Positions 55,518 to 64,000 of a DNA stretch of 64,000 nucleotides are shown here, piece after piece (position 1 is the first letter of the stretch; each line of letters starts with the position of its first letter). Source of the stretch: Panagrolaimus kolymaensis (Eukaryota; Nematoda; Chromadorea; Rhabditida; Panagrolaimidae). The position numbers and the translations under genes were made by a program. The notes beneath the pieces are model-generated. The model made no database searches. It was not told the origin of the DNA and was given only the letters and a program-made list of their open reading frames with translations. The stretch lies in contig JAJQJQ010000015.1 in NCBI GenBank assembly GCA_028622995.1, forward strand, positions 3,100,001-3,164,000, in the 5' to 3' direction.

Positions 55518-58357
55518 TTAATTTTTTTTAACAAAAGAGCATTCAATTTCCATCAATTTGCAAGCTTCGTTGAGTCCTTTTTCAAGCAGCTTCTTTCCAT
55601 TTTTGTCTATTTTATCAAAGATATAAAATCCAAGTTCAGTTGGTTTTTTTCCAGTTTCATCTTTGATAGCTTCAATATGGTGTTCAAGGAGCAAAGACAT
55701 TAAAGAGACAGGAGCCATGGATTTTTGTTTTCCTTCAAAGTTACGGAATTCAACAAGAACAGGATCTTTTTTGGTTATATTGAACGTCCATTCAGGATTG
55801 ATTACAATTTTGTCAAAGGGCATCGATAAAATCTTAACCAAATCTGAAATTAATAATTTAAGCCAAATCCTAGTTTTCTCGAAAAAGCTTACCAAAAACC
55901 ATGAAAGTATTTTTACGATTGACTTCATCGTTACCAGTAATAAGCTGAGGCATTTCGTGTTCGAAGCTAATGAATAAATCTTTGCCATACATTCCTAAAA
56001 TAATTGAATAATAGATATTTACATTTTAATAGAGACTTACCATTCCACGATTCCAAAAAATCGTAACCATTTTCACCGCGAACACAAATAACTGAAGAGT
56101 TGTCGAAGAAACCAATTACTGGAACATCCAAAATATGTTGCGATGTGAGAGTTTGAGGCAATGCTTCAACTTGAGGAATGTTATATGGTTGTTGATACAA
56201 ATAAGAAAAACCATTTTTGTCGATGATCAACGTGAGTTTGGTTCGATGTGCTTTTCCATTCAATGGTTCATACTTTGTAAGAGATGCACATTTTTTAGGT
56301 TCTTTATGAGAGCAAGTTGGCCAACGAACAATCTAAAATTTTAAAATGAATTTATTGACGATGCGAGCTTTCGCTCGTCACCCTTTTATTTTGACCTCTT
56401 TAATTTTGCTATTTTTTATTTTGCGCTCAATAAATGTGATTATTTCTATAATTTTGTTTCAAACTGTTAATTTTATTTTATAATATCTGAATTTGTATAT
56501 TTTAAAGTAGCCTTTTAAACAATTGTGAATGAATTTATACATTTCAATTTACTCCCTTTCATGCTGGTATATTTATTTTGTTTATCTAATTTTTTTTATA
56601 GCATTTTGCGCCTATTGATTCTTCTTTTAACATTTTGATATATTTCATTTTCAACCTTTACACTTTTTTCAATTTATTTTGGGCCTTTTCATTTTCAACT
56701 CTTTCACTTTTGGCATTTTGTTTTCAACGTTTCATTTTGGTACGTTTCACTCTTGGCGGCAATTCAAAATTCAAATTTTTGTTTTAAAAATTTTCTTTAA
56801 CCCTAAAGCATTCAAACTTTTCAATTTCTCTAAACTTTTTTCCATTCCCAAATTTTTTTCATTCCCAATTTTATTCCAAATTTTTTTTTCAATCAGCTTT
56901 TTTCATTCCAAATTTATTTCATTCCCAATTTATTCGGTTTAGAGAAATTGAAAAGTTTGAATGCTTTAGGGTTAAAGAAAATTTTTAAAACAAAAATTTG
57001 AATTTTGAATTGCCGCCAAGAGTGAAACGTACCAAAATGAAACGTTGAAAACAAAATGCCAAAAGTGAAAGAGTTGAAAATGAAAAGGCCCAAAATAAAT
57101 TGAAAAAAGTGTAAAGGTTGAAAATGAAATATATCAAAATGTTAAAAGAAGAATCAATAGGCGCAAAATGCTATAAAAAAAATTAGATAAACAAAATGAA
57201 TTTACCTCGATCAAATGTCCACTGCCAAACGATAACATTTAAGCAATAAAATTTAAATAAAAAAAGTAACTCATTTCAAAATGAAGGGTATCAAAATAAT
57301 ATAAAAAGTTTGAAACAAAATTTTAGAAAGAAACACTTTTATTGAGCGCAAAATAAAAAATAGCAAAATTAAAGAGGTCAAAATAAAAGGGGTAGTGACA
57401 AAGCTCGCATCGTCATTTATAACTTATATTCAAACGAAAGAAACTTACAAAAAATGGCGTCATTGATTTTGGAACAACTTCAGATTTTACAAAAGGCAAG
57501 TTGGTGTAGTATTGTTTCGCAAAAATAATGGAATCTTGTTCTCTAATATCATGATCCTTCTTTGTAACAGCCAAACAATCATCAGATACAGGAATTACAT
57601 AAAATTTATTGAAAAATGGATCAAACATATTCTTGGTTAAAGCAGCAACAAGCTTGTCATCGTTCAATTCAATTTCAATAACTTTATTTGAGCTGAAAAG
57701 CTGAGTAAGATGTGGCAATAAAGATTTCTTAGAGCCATTTGAATGAGCGATGACGACACATTTAGGATTCGATTTTCCAAGCATGACTTCTTTAAATTTT
57801 TCAAGAGTTAATTCAGAAGCAAGTTTAGCAAGAGGACCATCCATGTTTAAAGCAAATTCCATTTCGTCAATATGAACAAATCGCCGATTAATAAGAGTAT
57901 ATCCATCAGATTCACGCTGAAGTTGATAAACACAAACACGATATTGAGAAACGAACAATCCCAATACAGTTTCTTTTGGTTTGGATTCAATGTTGGCAGC
58001 AACCAAGAGTGAGGTAGCAATAAACACTTCGTAGTTACCAATAAATAACGGAATTCGACGCTTCCTAAATTCTTCAGAGACCATTTGACGAAGTTTATCA
58101 CTTTTGGGACGTCCATTACATCTAATATCACCGAGCATGAGAAAAGCAGCTTTCAAATTTGAGACACGATCAGAATCAAGGAAGGCAGGAATTTCTTCAG
58201 TAAATACAGCATCCAATTTTTCTTGAACTTGACTATTAACATCAAAAATGGTTGGAACGACATCAATCAATGATGCAGAATGCATGTACAAAACTCGATC
58301 CTTCTTCTTAACATCATCCATAGGGATAGAAATTTGCAATAACTTGTGTTGATCCAT
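55518..58357 (-). CDS. Hsp70-like protein with swapped ATPase-fold halves (copy 2)
   Basis: Four exons: 58357-57449, 56332-56041, 55994-55893 and 55843-55518, giving 542 residues without a stop. Residues 1-300 cover a region like the end of lobe I and lobe II of the Hsp70/actin-type ATPase (FRKRRIPLFIGNYEVFIATS, ETVLGLFVSQYRVCVY, VVIAHSNGSKKSLLPHLTQL, ELNDDKLVAALTKNMF). Residues about 340-542 look like the N-terminal lobe (VPVIGFFDNSSVICVR, then the DLVKILSMPF and GKQKSMAPVSLMSLLLEHHIEAIKDE segments). The protein ends where Hsp70 would continue into the conserved NEPTAAA. Phosphate-binding Gly motifs are degenerate (HSNGS for GGS), so ATPase activity is doubtful. Intron 1 is 1116 nt because of a palindromic insertion; the matching intron in copy 1 is about 51 nt. 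Confidence 0.75.
56356..57415. mobile_element. 1.06-kb palindromic (foldback) insertion with 5-bp target duplication
   Basis: Left terminus TGACGATGCGAGC and right terminus GCTCGCATCGTCA are inverted repeats. They are flanked directly by TTTAT at 56351-56355 and 57416-57420. Arms of up to about 480 bp surround a T-rich loop of about 100 bp (56838-56937). The inner 150-200 bp of the arms are perfect complements, while the middle of the arms is diverged. No coding capacity is evident; the 87-codon frame in the left arm is low complexity. It lies in intron 1 of Hsp70-like copy 2 and is absent from copy 1. Confidence 0.88.
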
Positions 58358-59122
58358 GATTTTAAAAACAGCAAACGTTTCTTCAAAAGCACAAAAGTTT
58401 CAAAGAACATAAAAAAACTTGAAAATAAAAAGCTTTTTTGAAGAAGAGCGATGAAATAAATGGATACTGTAATTGAGAGAGAAAATTATTCGCTTCAAGA
58501 GAGACTTTTAATTTTGCGCAGAATTTTTTATTTTCTTGAATTAATTTTTTATGAATAAAAAAGATTTTAAATAATATCATGGACACACATGGTGAAAGAT
58601 GTTGCTAAAGCCCTTATTTTTTTTAAATATTCATTCCTTTAAAATTTCTTCTATCTCAGGCTATGATGAAGCTAAAGCTTTTGTTTAAAAGTTTTTTACA
58701 CATTTCAAAAATAATTTTTATTATAATAAAACTTTTCTTTTCTAATTATTCTTGGTACATAAAATTTCTAAGGGCCAACAATCAAAATAATTTTAATAAA
58801 ACACTGAACGACGTAAAAGAAATTTTAAAGTCCTTAATATTTACATACAAACATAAAGGATCCAAAAGAAAGATTTGTACATCCGTCAGTAATCAAAAAC
58901 AAAATAAAATCAATAACAAATTTAAAAATCTAGACAAATTTATCTAATTCCTATCATAAAAGTTTATTACCACGAGTTTCAAATCAAACAAAAAAAAAGA
59001 GACAAAGACACATGGATAATAATATCAAAAAAATAGACATTTCCTAATAAACAAAATTAACTAATATTATTTTAAGTTGCTTTAATAAACAAAAAAATTT
59101 GAGATGGAGGAGAGAGAATCAA
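58358..59122. other. intergenic, no gene seen
   Basis: AT-rich region between coq-1 (3' end) and Hsp70-like copy 2 (5' end). A 94-codon frame at 58663-58947 is Lys/Asn-rich with no supporting signal. Confidence 0.45.
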
Positions 59123-60661
59123 TCATCTATCACGATTCAGTTGAGTCAATGCATAATCAATTAAACAATCACGTGCAGAATCTTTTTGTGGTAATTTTTC
59201 AGCCTAAAATTTAACACTTTAGAATTCGAAAAAAAGTAAACTAAAAATTTACCAATGAAGCTGCAGCATAACAATGTTCTTTTGCAAGAGTTTTAGTTTG
59301 TTCCAATCCATGAGAACCCATAACAATTTTTAAAGCTTTTTCCACATCCCCATCATGTTTAAATCGTCGATTAATAAGAGAATTTAATTCAGGATAATCA
59401 TGAGCAGCATAAAGTACAGGACACGTTGCTAAACCTTGTCTTAAATCAGATGCAGCTGGTTTACCAAGAATTTCTGATGTTGCAACATAATCTAACATAT
59501 CATCAACTAATTGAAAAGCTAAACCAAGATGTCGACCATATTCAAATGCATTCTTTTGAATTTCTTCTTTACATCCTAAAAATGTTAAACCGTAGCAACA
59601 AAAAGTTATTAATGATAGTAAAAAAAAGCATACCAGCTAACATTGCAACAGATTTACAACTATTTGCAAATAAGCTTGCAGTTTTATAAAATGTTTTAGT
59701 CATATAATGTTGAAAACGTTGTACAGGTTCGAGTTCAGCTGGCACAGTAAGTTGCATCAATTCACCTTGAACTAAATCTTCCACTATTTCAGCCATGGTC
59801 GAAATAACAGGAGGTTCACCAATTGAACATAAAACTTTTGTAGCTCTTGCTAAAATATAATCTCCCACAAGTACAGCTTGTCGATTTCCCCATCTTGCGT
59901 TTACAGTAGGTTTGCCTCGACGAGTGCCGGATTCATCAATCACATCATCATGCACCAAAGAAGCAGTATGAATCATTTCAGATACCATTGCAATGCGATA
60001 TTGATTTAAATCAACTAAATCATCTTCAGATGCATTAGGTTTAGTTATTTGTGAGCATGCATCAGACATAAGTAACGATATCGTAGGACGAATAAGTTTT
60101 CCACCTTGATCAAAATAATATTTTGCCATTTCTTGTAAATTTTTAGAAAAATTTGTTGATGCAACTTTTGTTATTGGTGATAGTTCCGCTGATACTTGAG
60201 ATTGCTCCAGTATTGATTTTATTATATCCATCTAAAAACTAGCACAATTAGATCGTTACAAAAAGACAAGGAGCAAACTTGAAGTGATTTCAATCGTTTT
60301 ACAATATTTTCTGGTAACGTCGGAGATTCTTTTCTTGAAACTTCATTCGAAATTGATGGCACAGAATAAGATGCATAATTACATTTTGAAGATCGATTGA
60401 TTCGTGAAGATGATTTATTTTGAGTAATTCTATCAAGTGCTGTACAATAACTTCGTCCTAAGGTTACGCCCTAAAAAAACCAACGATGAAAAGTTGAAGC
60501 ATTTATGCACCTGTGAATGTGATACCAAAATTAAAGAAAGTTCTTACCGAAAGACATTGTGGAAGAGCTCCATAAATATACAAAACCGAACAAAATCCTT
60601 TTTCAAAATGTTTTGCATATGAACAAAATGTGCTACCACTGCACCGTTTAAGTATATCCAT
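59123..60661 (-). CDS. coq-1: polyprenyl (decaprenyl/nonaprenyl) diphosphate synthase subunit 1, coq-1/PDSS1 homologue
   Basis: Five exons: 60661-60548, 60470-60279, 60231-59634, 59575-59253 and 59203-59123, giving 435 residues. Trans-prenyltransferase motifs: GGKLIRPTISLL, first Asp-rich LVHDDVIDES followed by RRGKPTVN, GDYILARAT, ELMQL, KTASLFANSCKSVAMLAG, and the second Asp-rich QLVDDMLDY. The C-terminal half contains GKPAASDLRQGLATCPVLYA. It makes the ubiquinone side chain in mitochondria. The N-terminal 100 residues are Arg/Ser-rich and could include a mitochondrial targeting sequence. A TTATTATTAG acceptor abuts the ATG, suggesting trans-splicing. Confidence 0.93.
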
Positions 60662-61156
60662 CTAATAATAAGCTGAAGACAATGCTATTTAGGGTTATTT
60701 CCTTAGCTTCACATTCCAAAAAATAAAGTTATCGTAAATAACGAATCAAAAATATTTCTTTCCCTTTTTTTAAAAAAACAAAACTTCATTTTCAAATTAG
60801 TTTTTAACAAAATAAATCTAACGCAAATGGCATAAATTAAAAATTGCGATGATAATACAATTACAAATAAAGAAAAATACAAAATAAGAGATAGAGAAAA
60901 ACTAAACGTAAATCTGATGGATACAAAGAAAGGAAGAAAAACAACCATTGACTAACGACAATCATCGACACAGGGGAGAACATAAAATCAATTATTAATA
61001 ATTATTAGATAACAAAAAAGAAGACGAAAAATACCCAGAATTTTTTGAAGGAATTTTTTTTTGTGTTGACAAGAATATTAAATTAAAGCAAAAAAACAAA
61101 ACATTGTGTTATGGATTATTTTGGCATTGAATCGTTTTGGTAAGCTTTACATAAAA
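60662..61156. other. intergenic between coq-1 and ERp44 genes
   Basis: About 495 bp between two genes on the same strand (ERp44 upstream, coq-1 downstream). AT-rich; no gene. Because coq-1 shows a trans-splice-like acceptor, an operon with a long spacer is possible but not shown. Confidence 0.4.
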
Positions 61157-62773
61157 TTAGAGTTCATCCCGAGTAAGAAGTGAATAGCGAGTATCCGATG
61201 GTTTAAGTTGTTTGAAAACGGATTCAGGTGGAGTTGATGGTGACTTTCCATTTGCATCAGGTTGAGTTGGATCAGGACCATTATGAAATTCACGATGAAG
61301 TTTACCAGAATGAAGATCAGTGACAAATTGTCGAAGTTGACCTTTGATGCTGTAAAAAGATGGAATGAAAAAATAAGAAGAAACAAGTTAAAGCAAATCA
61401 TACCCAAGCTTAGAGAAATCACCAAAGAGATACATATGACGGAATGAATCAATAGCAATCAAAGGTAAATCCTTTTCATTTTTACCCAAATGATGCAATG
61501 GATGAGCAAATTTCTTACCATCAGCAAGCAAACAATTTACAGATGCTACAAAAAGCGTACATTAACTTAATTTAAAAAAATGATAAGCTTACTTTTAACT
61601 TCACCAAGTTCACTTATAACAGCATCAATAAATGTCTTTTCAGCAGCTTTATCTCCTGACTTTCTAAAGAGGATCAAAAATGGTAAACCTTCTTCGGTAA
61701 GTTCTTCAGCGTTTTCAAATGTAATTTCACGAACAAGTGGAACACATTTGTCAGCCACCCAAGCTTTTAAGAATTCAAAGCTTTGAAGAGGACCGGTGTA
61801 AGCGAAATCTTCATTCGACTGAAAAATAACCAATGTTTATGTTAAAGGGAAACAAAAATTTGAAACTTACATTTTCAGCTCTTGAATATAATGCATTTCC
61901 TTGAGGAACGATGGAACGAATCCACTCACCATTTGCCATCCAAAAGACGCAGTCATCACGAAGTGCAGAAGCAAGCTTTTGAAAATTGGTATATTCTTCA
62001 CCAGATGGTTGAGCAAAATAACCAATAATATTCTTCTTCGTATTATCAATTTGCTTATCAAGATCTTCCTTGCTATTGAAATGATGAATGGTTGATTCCA
62101 CTTGCTTTTTAACAAATTCAATTAAAGCATCAGTTGAACGTTGACCACGATATTCACGTTTGATAGGTTCACCAAAACGGAAGAGCTTTAAAGTAGGATA
62201 TTTGCTAACATGAAATTTCTGAGCGATTGCTGGTTGACGATCACAATCCACAGAAGCAAAGGCAATTTGGCCAGGAGTGATGGGCTAAAAAGTTGATAAG
62301 TGATTTAGGATATTGATACCAAGAATAGTTAGAGCATAAAGGAAGCGCCAAATTGAGACATATTCAAAGAAAAATACCAAAACTTACATCAAATTTGTTG
62401 CTTGCTTCTTCAAAAATAGGCTTCAAATGTTGTGAAAATCTGCACCAATCAGCATAGAAATTAACAAATACTATTTGATTACTTTCTAAAAACAACGAAA
62501 TTAGTAAATGCTTGCAGTATTAAAAGCAAACTCACGAAAAACCGAGTCAATGTTATCTGACGTTAATGGAATGACCGAACATTGAAGTGATGAAAGCAAA
62601 GAAACCTAAAAAAAGTCTATCATAAAATCTTTCAACAAACATCAAAGACTAATAATTTCAAAACAAGAAACAACAAAAAGAATAACAAAGGTTCAAAAAA
62701 GTGAAAAAAAAATTAGGTTACATACCAGAATAGCAATAAATAAGGCAAGAGATCTTGATGTTGAATCGATCAT
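61157..62773 (-). CDS. ERP44: ER thioredoxin-fold protein ERp44 homologue
   Basis: Seven exons: 62773-62726, 62605-62536, 62485-62388, 62284-61871, 61818-61593, 61545-61404 and 61349-61157, giving 396 residues (human ERp44 has 406). Signal peptide MIDSTSRSLALFIAILVSLL. Thioredoxin a domain with FVNFYADWCRFS: the ERp44 CRFS motif has a single active cysteine. Then VDCDRQPAIAQKF and KYPTLKLFRFG, b and b' thioredoxin-like domains, and the highly conserved IAIDSFRHMYLFGDF and LHSGKLHREFH-GPDP region. The C-terminal retrieval signal is RDEL. It retains ER oxidoreductin and unassembled secretory proteins in the early secretory pathway through mixed disulfides. Confidence 0.96.
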
Positions 62774-63347
62774 CGCAGAAGATAATTTGATGGTTTATCT
62801 TCTTCCCTGAAAAAATAATCAAGATTGATTTTTATTTTTTTCACTTTCACTTTTTTGCTTGATGGTTGAACGCGAAACACGAAGGAAGGAAGCTTTGACA
62901 AAAAAAAATGAAATCAAGCAACAACAGCCGCTAGCAAGCTGCTACTTAACGTGCGTGGCGATGATTGGTTTTGGCAATATGAGACTTTTAATGGGTATGC
63001 AAATGTAAGTACATACAAGTACATATGTAACATGCTTCAATCAAATTTGTTTATTTGCGATTGCTTTTTTTCAAAGATAGATATTTTCATGGTTGCTAAC
63101 AAATTAAATTCTAAAAACTTCACAAGCAGACAAGCAATAATGGTGTGATGATTCTATTGTTGCCTAGCTATTTTTTTTTGCTTTTGCTGTCAAGAATGAG
63201 AGAAAAATATTTTTAGTCAATAGAGATTCATTGCTAAGAAAAGTAATGAAAAGAGCAAATATAAATGAGTCAGTCAGGGCAGAAGACAGGAAAAAAACTT
63301 TATAAAAGCATTGATGAAACTTTAACAAAAGAGAGACAATAGATCAA
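62774..63347. promoter_or_regulatory. divergent intergenic region (ERp44 minus / EF-hand plus)
   Basis: 574 bp holding both promoters. A TATAAAAG box at 63301-63308 lies about 45 nt upstream of the EF-hand start codon and is a good TATA candidate. A 65-codon frame at 62951-63148 is not supported. Confidence 0.5.
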
Positions 63348-64000
63348 ATGAAAACTATGCTTTTGATTGCTTTATTTTTTATTGGTGGCAGCGTAAATTT
63401 GGCTGTTGGAGATGGTGAAATTCCTGATAAATTAAATTGGGAAGATTTCCAAAAGTATCAAATTTGTAATCCCGTTGTAGCTGAAGAATGTTTCAAAGAT
63501 ATGGATACAAATGGTACATAACTTTTAATACCGTAGTTTTTCATATTTTTTTTGTGGAAAAACAAATGCTAGATAGACTAAACTGTATTTCCCCAAGTTG
63601 AAGAGTAACAACGACTTATTCTAACACCTTTAATAACCTAACTTGAATCCCTTTTCTTCAGGTGATGACATTGTTACTAACCAAGAAAGACAAGCATATT
63701 ATGCTGAAAATAATAAGCGTATTGAAAAAATGGATGAAGCCCGATATGATTTTGAATTCGCTCAAGCTGATACGAATCATGATGAAATTCTTTCCAGTGA
63801 CGAAGTTAACAAGTTTGTCGAAGAATACTACAACGTGACTCCTGCACTTGAAAATTTTATTAAAAAAATGGTGGATCAAAATGGCGATGGACAGCTGAAT
63901 AAAGATGGCAAGTTTCTTTCATCTCTCTTTTTAGCGGCCTCTAATCCCTTCTCTCATCTTTTTGCAGAATTTGTGTATTTGCGAAAACATGGATATGAAA
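63348..64000 (+). CDS. secreted EF-hand calcium-binding protein, 3' truncated by window edge
   Basis: Exons 63348-63513, 63662-63907 and 63968 to beyond the window. The signal peptide is MKTMLLIALFFIGGSVNLAVG. EF-hand loops follow: DMDTNGDDIVTNQE split by intron 1, DTNHDEILSSDE, and DQNGDGQLNKDE split by intron 2. Intron 2 uses a GC donor (GATG|GCAAGT...TTTGCAG), which keeps phase and rebuilds the third loop. Probably a luminal or extracellular calcium sensor; family below EF-hand level not assigned. Confidence 0.85.

Noticed and set aside
56679..56942. 87-codon Phe-rich frame
   Set aside because: Produced by the T-rich arm of the palindromic insertion; the opposite arm gives its complement.
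1..64000. CRISPR array, bacterial operon or prophage content
   Set aside because: No regularly spaced direct repeats with unique spacers, and genes contain spliceosomal introns; all strongly identified genes are eukaryotic.

Overview
The window is AT-rich nuclear DNA from a nematode, most likely a panagrolaimid such as Panagrolaimus or a relative. Four things point there. Introns are short (about 45-60 nt) with GTAAGT-like donors and TTTTCAG acceptors. Several start codons sit directly behind an acceptor-like TTTTCAG/TTTTTAG, as expected for spliced-leader trans-splicing. There is a chemoreceptor-type serpentine GPCR and a MATH-BTB gene, both typical nematode expansions. There is also a complete PAT-type tyrosine-recombinase retrotransposon, a group first described in Panagrellus. 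Exon coordinates below were worked out by hand from splice sites and reading phase.

Layout. 1-2.55 kb: 3' part of a Lys/Glu-rich coiled-coil gene. 2.9 kb: intron-containing tRNA-Tyr. 3.1-4.5 kb: MATH-BTB gene with a one-base frameshift. 5.3-5.8 kb: a ZMAT2/SNU-23 homologue lacking its N-terminus. 5.8-15.3 kb: a tandemly duplicated two-gene unit, in which a P-loop GTPase with a Cys/His cluster is followed by a multidomain protein (N-terminal modules, helical region, zinc ribbon, with or without a C-terminal AIG1-type GTPase). 15.6-17.7 kb: divergent gene with a possible ubiquitin-like fold. 18.7-19.1 kb: GTPase pseudogene fragment. 19.2-24.0 kb: PAT-like element. 24.2-30.4 kb and 35.7-38.7 kb: three more members of the zinc-ribbon/AIG1 family. 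Between them: type II NADH dehydrogenase (31.4-32.9 kb), a short Hsp70-like fragment gene (33.5 kb) and a ZDHHC6 palmitoyltransferase (33.9-35.5 kb). 39.6-40.8 kb: GPCR. 41.3-49.2 kb: head-to-head pair of TAPL/HAF-like ABC half-transporters. 49.5-51.5 kb: two E2-like genes lacking the catalytic cysteine. 52.7-58.4 kb: tandem pair of odd Hsp70-like genes, one with an in-frame stop and the other with a 1.06-kb palindromic insertion in an intron. 59.1-62.8 kb: coq-1 and ERp44. 63.3 kb to the end: secreted EF-hand protein, cut by the window edge.

How it fits together. Conserved single-copy housekeeping genes (snu-23/ZMAT2, ZDHHC6, coq-1, ERp44) are interspersed with local duplications of fast-evolving families. 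The most distinctive content is the AIG1-type GTPase/zinc-ribbon family (five members in 33 kb) with its two partner GTPases. It looks like a lineage-specific cytosolic GTPase system, possibly immune-like by analogy with GIMAP proteins; that role is inference only. The Hsp70-like pair, whose ATPase-fold halves appear in swapped order, and the cysteine-less E2 pair are the other candidates for new biology.
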